Of a stretch of 64,000 bases of DNA, positions 53,006-62,327 are shown piece after piece. The notes under the pieces were generated by a model. That model searched no databases, was not told the origin of the DNA, and saw only the letters and a list, made by a program, of their open reading frames with translations. Positions within the stretch are counted from its first letter, which is position 1; the number at the start of each line of letters is the position of its first letter. The DNA is from Poriferisodalis sp965208555 (GTDB taxonomy: Bacteria; Actinomycetota; Acidimicrobiia; Acidimicrobiales; Poriferisodalaceae). The stretch spans positions 2,232,001 through 2,296,000 of the forward strand of contig NZ_OZ242342.1 in the NCBI RefSeq assembly GCF_965208555.1, given 5' to 3'. Both the position numbers and the translations under genes were made by a program.

Positions 53006-53564
53006 AAACGCTCGTCAACGCGGCCAAGGCTTCTCGCAACTGAGCGTCGAGGTCGGGATCGCTCACTGCGCCAGCCCCGGTGTCGAAGTTCTCGCCGAAC
53101 CGGGGAATCGACAGGGTCGCCAGAATCTCGTTGCCGAAGTACCCGGCGAGGTGACTGGCCGTTCGCAGCACGAAGCCGCCACCCCCGCCGCCCGGCGATG
53201 TGGACAGCATCACGATCGGCTTGTCGTGGTAGACGCGCATGTCGATCCGCGACGCCCAGTCGAACACGTTCTTGTAGGCGACCGTGTACGAGCCGTTGTG
53301 CTCGGCGAATGAGATCAGCAGCGCATCAGCCGCCCCGAGCGCGTTGTAGAAGTCGTGCGCCGGCTGCGGGATGCCCCCGGCCTCCTGCCGGTCGATGCTG
53401 TAGATCGGCATCTCGAAGTCGTTCAGATCGAGCATGCTGATCTCCAGCGCATCGGGGTCGACACCGTCGATCTCGCCGCCTTGGAGCAACCTGACGGCGT
53501 AGTCCACCAGTTGCCGGTTGATCGACTGGCTGCTGTTGGAGGCGGCGAACGCCAAGAGATTCAT
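52998..53564 (-). CDS. NADPH-dependent FMN reductase family protein
   Basis: A 188-residue flavodoxin-like reductase. FAASNSSQSINRQLVDYA near the N-terminus, ADALLISFAEHNGSYTVAYK and KPIVMLSTSPGGGGG match the SsuE/ArsH-type fold; the triple-Gly stretch binds FMN phosphate region. It overlaps the downstream monooxygenase, which may use reduced flavin or share a pathway. ATG at 53564. Confidence 0.88.
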   Translation of the reverse strand: MNLLAFAASNSSQSINRQLVDYAVRLLQGGEIDGVDPDALEISMLDLNDFEMPIYSIDRQEAGGIPQPAHDFYNALGAADALLISFAEHNGSYTVAYKNVFDWASRIDMRVYHDKPIVMLSTSPGGGGGGFVLRTASHLAGYFGNEILATLSIPRFGENFDTGAGAVSDPDLDAQLREALAALTSVCD

Positions 53565-53631
53565 ATGGAGAGCCTCGATTCGTCGTAGCCGGGTCGTCGC
53601 CCGGTCATGTCTTCGCCCCGACCCGTCGATG

Positions 53632-54537
53632 TCAGGGACGGGTTCCGGCGTGAGCAGTGTGGCTGATGATGGCGTCGATGATGACCGGCCACAGCGGCTC
53701 GGGCAGGTCATGGCCCATGTCGCCCAGCAGCAGCAGGTGCGCACCCGGGATCAGCTCGGCCGTGCGCTCGCCGCCATTCGGCAGGATCAGCGTGTCGTCC
53801 CGCCCGTGGATCACCAGCGTCGGCACTCCCAGCCGTCCGAGCGCCTCGGCCCGGGGCGCCGAGCCCCGCACCGCAGCCATCTGCCGAGGAAGCCCCTCGG
53901 GATAGAACATGCGGTCGAAGGCAGCAGCCAGGAACCCGGCCATCGCATCGGGGTCGTAGTGGCGCCGGCTCGACCAGATCTTCGACGACGCCACGCCGTT
54001 GGCGATGAACTCGTCCCGGTCCACCGGCGGCGGCGCGGTCAGCGCTTCGAGCGCCTCGGGCGCCGAATCGAAGTACCCGCGCTCACCGGTCGTCGACATG
54101 ATCGAGGTCATCGACAGCACCCGGTCGGGGTGATCGATCGCCATCTGCTGCACGATCATCCCGCCCATCGACACCCCCGCGATGTGCGCGGCCTCGATGC
54201 CGAGATGGTCGAGCAGCCCCATGCCGTCGTCGCCGAAGTCGGACAGCGTGTAGGGCACGGGCGGCACCGGCTCGCCAGCCAGCGCGGCCTTGGTGACTGC
54301 CACTACGTCCACCTCGACCCCGTCTAGGTGCGTCGACAGGCCGACATCGCGGTTGTCGAAGCTGACCACGAACCGCCCCCGCTCGGCGAGCTGCTCCCGG
54401 AAGCCGGCCCGCCACCCCAAAATCTGCGACGAGTACCCGTTTACCAGCAGCAGCGCCGGGTCGGCCGGGTCGCCATGGGTCTCGTAGTAGAGCTCGATTG
54501 CTGTCGCTTCATGCGTGTTGGCGGGCGCTATGGGCAT
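53632..54537 (-). CDS. Alpha/beta hydrolase
   Basis: A 301-residue hydrolase: nucleophile elbow GVSMGGMI (Ser near residue 116), oxyanion region LLVNGYSSQILGW, an Asp in HGRDDTLIL and His in GDMGHDLP. The ATG at 54537 has AGGAGA six bases upstream. It resembles haloperoxidase-like and esterase-like members; substrate unknown. First gene of the three-gene minus-strand operon leading to the monooxygenase. Confidence 0.9.
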   Translation of the reverse strand: MPIAPANTHEATAIELYYETHGDPADPALLLVNGYSSQILGWRAGFREQLAERGRFVVSFDNRDVGLSTHLDGVEVDVVAVTKAALAGEPVPPVPYTLSDFGDDGMGLLDHLGIEAAHIAGVSMGGMIVQQMAIDHPDRVLSMTSIMSTTGERGYFDSAPEALEALTAPPPVDRDEFIANGVASSKIWSSRRHYDPDAMAGFLAAAFDRMFYPEGLPRQMAAVRGSAPRAEALGRLGVPTLVIHGRDDTLILPNGGERTAELIPGAHLLLLGDMGHDLPEPLWPVIIDAIISHTAHAGTRP

Positions 54538-54640
54538 GGAGATCTCCTGGTGGCAACCGGGCTGGCGGCGACGAGTCTGCCGTGGATTTGTCCGGCCCTG
54601 TCCTTTCGTGTCCGCTATGCGGCGCTCTATGGTGCGAGTC

Positions 54641-55042
54641 ATGCGGCGCATGCACATCGGATTGCAGGTCGACGACCTCGACGAGTCGATCGAGTTCTAC
54701 ACCCGGCTGTTCGGCTGCGAGCCCACGCTGCAGCGCCCCGACTACGCCAAGTGGATGCTCGACGACCCCCGGGTCAACTTCTCGCTCGACACCCACGGCA
54801 GCGGGCAACCCGGCTCGGCTCACTATGGCATTCAGGTCGAAACGCCCGAAGAGCTGGCGGCCATGCGCGACCACATCGACGCGGCCGACCTGCCCCGGTC
54901 CGATCAGGCCGATCTGGTGTGTGGCTACCAGCTGCAGCACAAGTCGTGGGTGACCGACCCCAACGGCCTGTGGTGGGAAGCCTTCTTCACCGAAGGCGTG
55001 GTGGACGAGGGCTACGGCACCGCCGAGATGCCCGACCCGTGA
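54641..55042 (+). CDS. VOC-family protein (ArsI/CadI-like)
   Basis: A 133-residue vicinal-oxygen-chelate protein: HIGLQVDDLDESIEFYTRLF at the start, AHYGIQVETPEEL in the middle and QHKSWVTDPNGLWWEAFFT at the end, giving two His and a Glu of the metal site. The segment QADLVCGYQLQHKSWV resembles ArsI/CadI proteins, but the CC pair used by ArsI for trivalent arsenic is reduced to one cysteine, so arsenic lyase activity is doubtful. It ends two bases from the convergent DUF1295 gene. Confidence 0.8.
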   Translation: MRRMHIGLQVDDLDESIEFYTRLFGCEPTLQRPDYAKWMLDDPRVNFSLDTHGSGQPGSAHYGIQVETPEELAAMRDHIDAADLPRSDQADLVCGYQLQHKSWVTDPNGLWWEAFFTEGVVDEGYGTAEMPDP

Positions 55043-55043
55043 G

Positions 55044-56018
55044 CTACAAGTACGCCGCCCGTGACCGGCGGCGCCGCGGGCTGAGCGGGTTCGGCACGAA
55101 CATCGGCGCCGCAGCCTGGTAGCGGCTGTAGGCGGGATACCGCTCGCCCGAGATCTTCTCGGTGAGCCTCGTCGACACCGCGAAGAGCAGCAGCAGGATC
55201 ACCCAGCCCAACCCGGTCCAGTGCCACAGCCGGCCCGATGCCGAGATGGCGAACAGGTAGAACACGATCCACATCGCCTGCTCGCAGGTGCAGTTGGGAT
55301 GGCGGCAGTAGCGGAACAGCCCTTCGGTGAGGAATGGCCGCTCCATCTCGGCGCCCGCCGCCACGAGCCGTGCCTTGTTCTGCTGGAACCGCCACATCTG
55401 CCCGTCGGCAACGGTCTCCAGCACCAGCAACACCAAGAACGCCACGATCGCGACGTAGTCCAGCCAGCCCAGCGGCACGTCGGCGTGCAGCCACGCTTGG
55501 TGGACCGGCGAGGTGAACCACCAGATGAGCGCCATCTGGCCGAACGACACGAAGAGCACGTTGAACGTCTGGAAGCCCACCTCGCCGATCTGCCAGCCGA
55601 GAATTCTCCGCTGACTGATCTGCTCTCGGAGATAGCTCCACCGGTAGTCCTCGCTGTCGGGGCGCCACCCGCCCCGGCGGATGAGGTTGAACGTGAGTCG
55701 TGCTCCCCAAGCGCACACCAGCGCTGTCATCACGGTGATCCGAGTCGAGCCGAGTCCTGCGTCGGCGAGAACGATCCCGCAGTACAGCGCCGGCACGATC
55801 GACCACAGCCGGTCCACCCAGGAGGCGTCCCGCGTCAGAATCGACGCCATCCAGCTCAGCACTGCCACCGCTGCGCACACTGCAAGCGCCGTGCCGTACG
55901 GCGTGCCGACCAGGGGATGGTCGACGGCCGCGTAGACGAACCGGCCGGGCACGAAGGCCACTACCCCGACGACGGCGACAACGAACACCCGCAGGCGATG
56001 CTTCCTCACGAGGTGCAC
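55044..56018 (-). CDS. DUF1295 membrane protein (steroid-reductase-like)
   Basis: A 324-residue integral membrane protein with about eight helices. EDYRWSYLREQIS, VADGQMWRFQQNK, the signature FRYCRHPNCTCEQAMW and the C-terminal KISGERYPAYSRYQ match DUF1295, related to steroid 5-alpha reductases and isoprenylcysteine methyltransferases. The enzyme's substrate in bacteria is unknown. Confidence 0.88.
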   Translation of the reverse strand: MHLVRKHRLRVFVVAVVGVVAFVPGRFVYAAVDHPLVGTPYGTALAVCAAVAVLSWMASILTRDASWVDRLWSIVPALYCGIVLADAGLGSTRITVMTALVCAWGARLTFNLIRRGGWRPDSEDYRWSYLREQISQRRILGWQIGEVGFQTFNVLFVSFGQMALIWWFTSPVHQAWLHADVPLGWLDYVAIVAFLVLLVLETVADGQMWRFQQNKARLVAAGAEMERPFLTEGLFRYCRHPNCTCEQAMWIVFYLFAISASGRLWHWTGLGWVILLLLFAVSTRLTEKISGERYPAYSRYQAAAPMFVPNPLSPRRRRSRAAYL

Positions 56019-56103
56019 CCGTTTGCCGACTGCCTGCAGGGCGAGCCTCGGCGAGCGGGATGCCCCGGCGAGTGCTTCCCCGGCTGTCCCGTGGCCCGTG
56101 CCG

Positions 56104-57000
56104 TCAGTTGCAGAGACCCTGCGCGCTGACGCCCCGATCGATGTAGCACATCAGCGTGCCCTCGACGTTGCGCAGCGTGAACGTTCCGTCGCTGTTGCGG
56201 GTGGCGAACACGCGCAGCCGGAAGCCGCGGATCGAGTCGTCAGGCTGACCGACGACGTCCATCGTGACCTCGCTGAGCTCGCCGACCGTGGGCTCGCCTG
56301 AGATCCGCACCCGCGACTCGGGCTCCTCCGATGCCACGGCCGCCGCAACGGCCCGTCCCAGCGCCGCCAGGTTCGCCGCGCTGGGCGTCTGGCCGAGGCG
56401 CGCCACGATCTCGGTGGTGGTGTCGACGGTCGCGCCCAACGGCGTGACGTAGTCGCCGCTGACCCAGCCGAGCACGCCGGCCGCGTGCACCTCGTACCAG
56501 AGCACGTCGGACACCTCTTGCATCGTGCCGGTGGGAACGATTCCAGTGGATCTCGAGTCCAGCTTGGCCACGATCTGGCCGCCCGGTTCCTCGCGCACGT
56601 TGAGCGTGCTGTCGTAGCCGATGCCCACGACAGCCAGCACCAGGGGCGGCTCGGCCCCTTCGCCAGCCTCGGCATCGACTGCCGTGGTGGCGGTCACGAC
56701 CTGCTGCGCGGCCGTCGTCGTGGGCGCCGGCGGCAAGGTCTGGACGGTGCCGATCGTCGTGGTGGGAATCGGGGTCGGAACCGTCGCCACCGGTGCCGAC
56801 GTGACCGCGGTGGGCGCAGGCTCGGCATCGACAACGTCATCACCGTCCGAATTGCCGACGGCTACCACCAGTGCCGCAATCGCCACGGCGAGCGCCAGCA
56901 GCGCGACGCCGAGCGGAAGTCGATCCTTCAGCGCGATCAGGCCCTCGGAGGGCGGTCCCTCCATGCCGTGGGGCTCCGGGAAATCAGTCGGACCGGTCAT
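56104..57000 (-). CDS. Membrane-anchored SH3b-domain protein
   Basis: A 298-residue protein. Cytoplasmic N-terminus, one membrane segment (LGVALLALAVAIAALVVAVG), a Thr/Val/Pro-rich linker, an SH3b domain (STLNVREEPGGQ through WYEVHAAGVLGWVSGDYV) and a C-terminal SnoaL-like or plain alpha+beta domain of ~100 residues (RVRISGEPTVGELSEVTMDV). SH3b domains often bind cell wall. The gene starts 19 bases downstream of the fxsA-like stop and may share its transcript. Confidence 0.82.
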   Translation of the reverse strand: MTGPTDFPEPHGMEGPPSEGLIALKDRLPLGVALLALAVAIAALVVAVGNSDGDDVVDAEPAPTAVTSAPVATVPTPIPTTTIGTVQTLPPAPTTTAAQQVVTATTAVDAEAGEGAEPPLVLAVVGIGYDSTLNVREEPGGQIVAKLDSRSTGIVPTGTMQEVSDVLWYEVHAAGVLGWVSGDYVTPLGATVDTTTEIVARLGQTPSAANLAALGRAVAAAVASEEPESRVRISGEPTVGELSEVTMDVVGQPDDSIRGFRLRVFATRNSDGTFTLRNVEGTLMCYIDRGVSAQGLCN

Positions 57001-57019
57001 CGGGTGTCAGCCATCGGTG

Positions 57020-57493
57020 TCAGTCATCCCTGTCAGTTGGGTAGCTCTCGGCGTCAAAAGTGGGCCCCGAACGGCGGTGCCCACCAGGTTGGCCCGGCGG
57101 GCCGGGCCAACCGGCGACCGTGATGCGCTTGGAGTAGCGACGCATCAGCACCGAGCGTACGGCTAGACGGGTCGGCGGGAAGAGCAATAGGAGGCCGACC
57201 GCATCGGTCAGAAAGCCGGGCGTCAGCATGAGCGCACCGGCAACCAAAATCAACACGCCGTCGACGAGCTCGTTGCCCGGAAGCTCGCCCCTCTCCAGGC
57301 GAGTGCGGATCTGTTTCAGCACCCCGAGCCCCGAGCGGCGCACCATCCAGGCGCCCACAATCGACACCGCCAGCAGCAACAGGATCGTCTGGCCCACGCC
57401 CAGCCCGCCGGCCACCTGCACGATCACGAACAGCTCCAGCAGCGGCACCGACACGAGCAACAGGATCAGCACCGCCAGCACGCCGCCCACCAT
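57020..57493 (-). CDS. FxsA family membrane protein
   Basis: A 157-residue protein: LAVLILLLVSVPLLELFVIV, then GGLGVGQTILLLLAVSIVGA, GLGVLKQIRTRLERGELPG and LVAGALMLTPGFLTDAVGLL are the FxsA signature. The basic C-terminal tail is cytoplasmic. FxsA of E. coli counters exclusion of phage T7 by the F plasmid when overexpressed; in actinobacteria its job is unclear. ATG at 57493 directly precedes the first helix. Confidence 0.9.
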   Translation of the reverse strand: MVGGVLAVLILLLVSVPLLELFVIVQVAGGLGVGQTILLLLAVSIVGAWMVRRSGLGVLKQIRTRLERGELPGNELVDGVLILVAGALMLTPGFLTDAVGLLLLFPPTRLAVRSVLMRRYSKRITVAGWPGPPGQPGGHRRSGPTFDAESYPTDRDD

Positions 57494-57660
57494 ACGGCCA
57501 TCCTCTGCTGCGGGAGTGTCGGCCCGGTAGTAGAAGAGCGACCACAGCCACACAGCGCCGAGACCGCGCAAGCGGGGGAGTGATGCAATGACCGCGACGT
57601 ACGCGAAGCACGCCTGGAGCCCGGCATGACACCAGAGGCGATGCACGTCCGGAGCCGGTC

Positions 57661-58716
57661 GTGACGCCAACTCCTCAACAGCGGATCCGCAATGCCTGGA
57701 TCGGCCGCATCAGCGGATGCATGCTCGGCAAACCCGTCGAGCTGTTGTCGATGCGCCAAGGCCCGGCCGCACTCCAGGACTACCTCGCCCAAGCCGCCGC
57801 CCTGCCGCTGCGCGACTACGTGCCGCTCCTGCCAGCAGCACCGTCAGCGGTCGAGCGCAACGCCGACGCCTGCAAGGACCGCCTCGCCGTCGCCGTGCCC
57901 GACGACGACATCAACTACACGGTGCTGTCGCTCATGCTGCTCGAGGAGCACGGCACGGGCTTCACCACCGAGGACGTGGCCCGAGCCTGGTTCCGTTGGC
58001 TGCCGGGCGGCATGACCTTCACCGCGGAGCGCGCCGCCTACGCCGTGCTGATGACCAAGGCCTCGACGCCGTTCGCGTTCGGCCAGCCCGCGGGCTTCGA
58101 CCTCGACGAGTGCAGCGACAACGAGTTCAATGACTGGATCGGAGCGCAGATCCGAGCCGACATGTACGGCTGGGTGACGCCGGGCGACCCCGCATTCGCT
58201 GCCGAGCTAGCGGCCCGAGACGCTCGCCTGTCCCACCGGGACGAAGGCGTCTACGGCGCCCAGGCTGTCGCGGCGATCGGTGCAGCCATACCGTCGAGCC
58301 CGACCCTGCTGGCCGCAGTCGAAACCGCCATGGAACTGCTGCCCGCCGGTTCGGCATGCGTCGAGGCGATGGCGCTCGGCATCCGCTGCGCAGCTGCGAA
58401 CGAGGGCCCGGCCCCGATACACGACGCCTACGACGGCATGTCGCCGGTGCACACGGTCAACAATCTGGCACTGGTGACATGGGGCCTCCTCTCCGGCGAT
58501 CACGACTTCTCGACCGCCATCGGAGACACTGTTGCCGCGGGGTGTGACACCGATTGCAACGGCGCCACTGTGGGCGCCCTGTGGGGCCTCACCGGCCGAC
58601 CCATCCCAGCACACTGGCCCAGCGCATGGAACGGCCGGGTGCAGGTCACCCTGGCTGGCGTCGGCGAACTCACGCTCGACGACCTCGTCGCCCGAACTGT
58701 GGCCGTCTGCGGCTGA
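57661..58716 (+). CDS. ADP-ribosylglycohydrolase family protein
   Basis: A 351-residue ARH-type hydrolase beginning at GTG 57661. IGRISGCMLGKPVELL is the N-terminal magnesium site region, VAVPDDDINYTVLSLMLLEE gives the first acidic cluster, and the C-terminal AAGCDTDCNGATVGALWG is the canonical GxDxDxxxA metal motif. The length and motifs fit an active enzyme that removes ADP-ribose from proteins or nucleic acids, but members acting on other glycans exist. Transcribed divergently from fxsA. Confidence 0.9.
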   Translation: MTPTPQQRIRNAWIGRISGCMLGKPVELLSMRQGPAALQDYLAQAAALPLRDYVPLLPAAPSAVERNADACKDRLAVAVPDDDINYTVLSLMLLEEHGTGFTTEDVARAWFRWLPGGMTFTAERAAYAVLMTKASTPFAFGQPAGFDLDECSDNEFNDWIGAQIRADMYGWVTPGDPAFAAELAARDARLSHRDEGVYGAQAVAAIGAAIPSSPTLLAAVETAMELLPAGSACVEAMALGIRCAAANEGPAPIHDAYDGMSPVHTVNNLALVTWGLLSGDHDFSTAIGDTVAAGCDTDCNGATVGALWGLTGRPIPAHWPSAWNGRVQVTLAGVGELTLDDLVARTVAVCG

Positions 58717-58766
58717 GCACAGCGTCGTCGCCGCCCGCGCCTACGGGCGGCGGCACGACCGGTCGC

Positions 58767-59072
58767 TCAGAGACTCAGCCCGATCGCCGCCACCGGCGTC
58801 GTCATTTGCATCTGCGGGGGATCGGCCATGAGCGGCATGAAGGCCGCCATCGCCTCCTGCATGGCCGGTGTCTGGCCGTGATGCTGCATCGATTCGGCGT
58901 CGCTCATCAAAGCGAAGAACCAGAACGTGTTGCCCTCGCCCCGGTGGTACGAGTAGATCTCCACGCCCGGCTCGTCGCGGGCGGCTTCGACCATCGCCGA
59001 CAGCACCGCCTCCATCTCGTCGGCCTTGCCGTCCTGGCAGCTGAAACTGCCGATCACCGTTGCCTTGCCCAT
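58767..59072 (-). CDS. Antibiotic-biosynthesis-monooxygenase (ABM) domain protein
   Basis: A 101-residue dimeric alpha-beta barrel protein: KATVIGSFSCQDGKADEMEA, DEPGVEIYSYHRGEGNTFWF and a final QMQMTTPVAAIGL. Such small monooxygenases (YgiN/LsrG-like) act on quinols or signal degradation intermediates without cofactor. Convergent with the ADP-ribosylglycohydrolase gene. Confidence 0.85.
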   Translation of the reverse strand: MGKATVIGSFSCQDGKADEMEAVLSAMVEAARDEPGVEIYSYHRGEGNTFWFFALMSDAESMQHHGQTPAMQEAMAAFMPLMADPPQMQMTTPVAAIGLSL

Positions 59073-59132
59073 GGCTGCTGCTCCTCGTCGATCCGGGATG
59101 TCGGGGCTGAGTCTGCCGGTGCGCCGTCCCCC

Positions 59133-59510
59133 TCAGGCGCGCCAGGCGGCAGGGTCGACCTCGTCGGGCAGCACGCCGAACAGCATGGAGGCTCCCGCGG
59201 GCCGGAAGCGCGACTTGTGCCCTTGCCCGGTGAGATCGTCGGCGAGCAGCACCTCGCCAGGGCCGATTCGCCTCACGATCCCGTCTCCCGCCTCCACCTC
59301 TACCTCGGCGTCCAGCGGGATCACGAGCTGGCGTCGCGGGGCGTTGTGGAAGTCCAGGTCCAAGGCCGGTTGTTCGGTGCGGAAGATGACTCCGGCCACC
59401 GGCAACGCCGCAGTCTCGGCTCCCCGCTCGCCGTGCCGTGTCGCGATCTCCAGGTCCTCGAACACTGTCTGTCCATCAGCTGCTGTGCGCATCCAGATGA
59501 TCTTCATCAT
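59133..59510 (-). CDS. Small cupin-like protein
   Basis: About 125 residues. ATRHGERGAETAALPVAGVI and LDFHNAPRRQLVIPLDAEVE followed by IGPGEVLLADDLTGQGHKSR form a cupin barrel; the first His/Glu metal motif is incomplete. Two consecutive ATGs (59510 and 59507): the first overlaps the amidase stop as ATGA, and the second lies six bases after GGAGG. It is translationally coupled to the amidase. Confidence 0.78.
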   Translation of the reverse strand: MMKIIWMRTAADGQTVFEDLEIATRHGERGAETAALPVAGVIFRTEQPALDLDFHNAPRRQLVIPLDAEVEVEAGDGIVRRIGPGEVLLADDLTGQGHKSRFRPAGASMLFGVLPDEVDPAAWRA

Positions 59511-60934
59511 CCGCCTCCGGCCCACAGCGGCGGGTTCGGCATCGGCCCCCGGGCAGCTTCGTAGGCGGCCGCCAACGACAGCGACAGCGTCTCGTCGCCG
59601 CCCCGGCACATGAACTGGATCGACGTGGGCAGGCCGCCACCTGCGCCTGCCGGTCCCGGCGGTGACACCCCGGTCGGCACGGTCGTCGAGCACAGGGCCA
59701 GGAAGTTCGCCGCCCGCGTGAACAGCGCCGGCGTGTTGGTTTCGTCGGCCCCGTCGACGGGCAGCGGCAGCATCGGCGTGGTCGGCGTCACCATGGCATC
59801 GAAGCCCTCGAACGCCGCGGCGAACTCGGCCAGGTCGATGCGCCGCTGCACCACCGCTGCGATGTACTCGCTGGCCGAGATGTTCGCCCCGGGCAGCACC
59901 CGGGCCCGCACCCGCTCGTCCACTCTCGAAGCCGGGTCCTCCATCATCGAGCCGTAGTAGTAGTACGACTCGGCGGTCACGATCACGAAGCGGGTGTTCT
60001 TCATCTCCTCGAACGAGGTCGGCGGGTCGAACGGCACCACCTTGGCCCCCAACCCCGCCAGCACCTCGAGCGCAGCGTCATAGGCGGCAAGCTGCGCAGC
60101 ATCCACGCCCGCCCGCTCGGCGTCGCTGAGACAGCCGATGTGCCGCCCCGACAGGCCGTCCTCGAGCGCTGCCCGCAGTGCCCCGTAGCGGCCGGTCCCC
60201 GCCAGCCAGTCTCGTTCGACTTCGCCCGCCTGCGTCCCCAACATGGCATCGAACATCAGCGCCGCATCCAGCACCGTGCGAACCAGCGGGCCAGGCGTGT
60301 CCAAGGTGTGCGAAAGCGGCACGATCCCGTCGATCGGCAGCAGTCCCTCGGTGGTCTTCAGCCCGACGATCCCGCACAGCGCAGCCGGCAGCCGCACCGA
60401 CCCGCCCGTGTCGGTGCCCACCGCGCACGGCACCATGCCTGCCGCCACCGCCGCACCCGAACCCGACGACGAGCCGCCCGGCGTGCGCAGCACGTCGGCA
60501 TCCCACGGGTTCCAGGGCGTGCCCATGTGCTGATTCGTGCCCCAGCCGCCCATCGCGAACTCGACGGTCTTGGTCTTGCCCACCAAGACCCCGCCCGCAT
60601 CCAGCAGCCGTTGCGCGACCACCGCCGTGGCCGGCGAGACCCGGTCCATCCACTCGGCCGACCCCGCCGTGGTGACCCGGCCCTCCACGTCCACGATGTC
60701 CTTCAGGCCGAACGGCACACCCCAGAACGGTCCCACCGGCTCGCCTGCCGCCAGCGTCAGTGCCACCTCGGCTGCCTCAGCCGCCGCCAGGGCCTCATCT
60801 GCATACACCGCCTGCCAAGCGCCGACCCGCCCGTCCAGCGCCGCAATCGCCGCCAGGCATTGCTCGGTCGCCTCGACCGGCGACCGCGACCCGTCCCGGT
60901 ATCCCGCCGCCAAATCAGCAATCGTTGCCGTCAC
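59507..60934 (-). CDS. Amidase signature family hydrolase
   Basis: A 475-residue amidase. Catalytic Lys is in PFGLKDIVDVEG, the cis-Ser in GGSSSGSGAAVAAGMVP and the nucleophile Ser in GTDTGGSVRLPAALC, so the Ser-cisSer-Lys triad is complete. Start GTG at 60934 (VTATIADLAAGY); upstream residues look unlike family. Its end overlaps the cupin gene by four bases. Substrate unknown. Confidence 0.92.
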   Translation of the reverse strand: MTATIADLAAGYRDGSRSPVEATEQCLAAIAALDGRVGAWQAVYADEALAAAEAAEVALTLAAGEPVGPFWGVPFGLKDIVDVEGRVTTAGSAEWMDRVSPATAVVAQRLLDAGGVLVGKTKTVEFAMGGWGTNQHMGTPWNPWDADVLRTPGGSSSGSGAAVAAGMVPCAVGTDTGGSVRLPAALCGIVGLKTTEGLLPIDGIVPLSHTLDTPGPLVRTVLDAALMFDAMLGTQAGEVERDWLAGTGRYGALRAALEDGLSGRHIGCLSDAERAGVDAAQLAAYDAALEVLAGLGAKVVPFDPPTSFEEMKNTRFVIVTAESYYYYGSMMEDPASRVDERVRARVLPGANISASEYIAAVVQRRIDLAEFAAAFEGFDAMVTPTTPMLPLPVDGADETNTPALFTRAANFLALCSTTVPTGVSPPGPAGAGGGLPTSIQFMCRGGDETLSLSLAAAYEAARGPMPNPPLWAGGG

Positions 60935-61075
60935 CCAGCCCCCAACTCGCCAGCCTCGCCCGGCCCGAGCCGATCCTCCGGATGGTCCGGAACGCGGCGA
61001 GAAGTCTCGCGCTCCACGAAGCGCCGTGCTCATCCAGCCTTGCGCGTGATGCGCGTGGTGTCAGCGGGGCGAGGT

Positions 61076-62179
61076 TCAGCCCCGGAAGCTCCCGCGGCGC
61101 CCGCCGGGATTCTCGCGAGGGCCGTAGTAGCCGAAGGTCCAGCCCGGCATCTGCTCCCACTCGATGCGTCCCACCTCAGCTGCGTAGCGCTCGGTCGCAG
61201 CGATCAGCGCATCCTCGGCTGCGTAGTCGAACGGGTCCTGCAGCCGGGCCAGCACGCCGGCGTCGCCAGGCAGGTGTTCCGCCTGCCACTGCACGGTGCG
61301 CCGCAGGCCTTCGGTGGGGTCCACCTTGTCGCGGTAGCCCAGCTGGTGGCGGATCTTCTCGGTGCTGAGGATGCTGTGCGCCGACGAGTGGTTGAGCAGG
61401 AACGGCCCGCCAGGCGCCGCCAGCTCACCGGGCACCGAGACGAGCTCGAAGGGATTGCCGAGCTCGTCGCCGATGATCTGCGCGATCTGCGCGTACGTGA
61501 ACTGCCGATCGTCGCCCACGTTGTAGATCTCGCCCGCCGACGCATCGATGTGGTCGACCGCCAGCAGCACCCCCGAGGTGGCGTTCTCGACGAACGCCGA
61601 CGTCGCAACTGTCAAGCCGCCGTCGGGCACGATGATCCGTCGCCGGCCGTCGAGCGCACGCTTGACCAGCGTCCACTCCCTGGGCAGCACCTGGTTGGGG
61701 CCGTAGATGTACGGGTAGCGGAAGTGCGTGGCATCGGGATGCAGCGAGAACGTCAGCTCCTCCGACTCGGTCATCTTGAGCGGCTTGGGTCCCGAGCGCT
61801 CGTCGCCCACCAGCCGATCGTCCTCGTTCGTCGGGACCGCCATCCCCTCGGGGAACTCGACGGCGGGCTCGGCGTACCCGCTGTACACCGGCACGCCACC
61901 GATCGAGATGAGACGTGGCGTGCGGCCCGCAAGCACCTGCACGATGGCTCGGAGCCGGCCGTACATCGCGAACACCACGTCGAACGTGCGGCCCTCGATC
62001 GAACCCCGGAACGCTTCCTCGTCAAACGGATCGGTGTGGATGTGCTCGAGGTGATCGGGGATGGTGTCCACCTCGTGGCGCCCCGTGTGCAGGATCGTCA
62101 CGGTGTGCCCACGATCCACCAGCCCGTTCACGATGTGAGGCCCAGTCGGCCCCGTCCCTCCAATGACCAGGATGTTCAT
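61076..62179 (-). CDS. NAD-dependent epimerase/dehydratase family protein
   Basis: A 367-residue extended SDR: MNILVIGGTGPTGPHIVNGL with a GxxGxxG motif, later FRYPYIYGPNQVLPREW (Tyr near residue 174) and YNVGDDRQFTYAQIAQIIG. The lysine normally three residues after the catalytic Tyr is missing at this position (YPYIYGPNQ), so it may be an atypical reductase. A sugar- or lipid-modifying role is possible but not shown. Divergent from the CoA-transferase gene. Confidence 0.85.
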   Translation of the reverse strand: MNILVIGGTGPTGPHIVNGLVDRGHTVTILHTGRHEVDTIPDHLEHIHTDPFDEEAFRGSIEGRTFDVVFAMYGRLRAIVQVLAGRTPRLISIGGVPVYSGYAEPAVEFPEGMAVPTNEDDRLVGDERSGPKPLKMTESEELTFSLHPDATHFRYPYIYGPNQVLPREWTLVKRALDGRRRIIVPDGGLTVATSAFVENATSGVLLAVDHIDASAGEIYNVGDDRQFTYAQIAQIIGDELGNPFELVSVPGELAAPGGPFLLNHSSAHSILSTEKIRHQLGYRDKVDPTEGLRRTVQWQAEHLPGDAGVLARLQDPFDYAAEDALIAATERYAAEVGRIEWEQMPGWTFGYYGPRENPGGRRGSFRG

Positions 62180-62327
62180 GGCGTCAGCTTGTCACCGAAG
62201 GCACCGCTCGCACCGGGCAGCGGCACACCGAGCCAGCGTCACTACGGCGAAGATCGCCGATGCCCCGGCGAGTAGGTTCGCAACGGTTCTTGCTTGCCTC
62301 TTGCTGCGGACGGACGGGAACCTGCAC

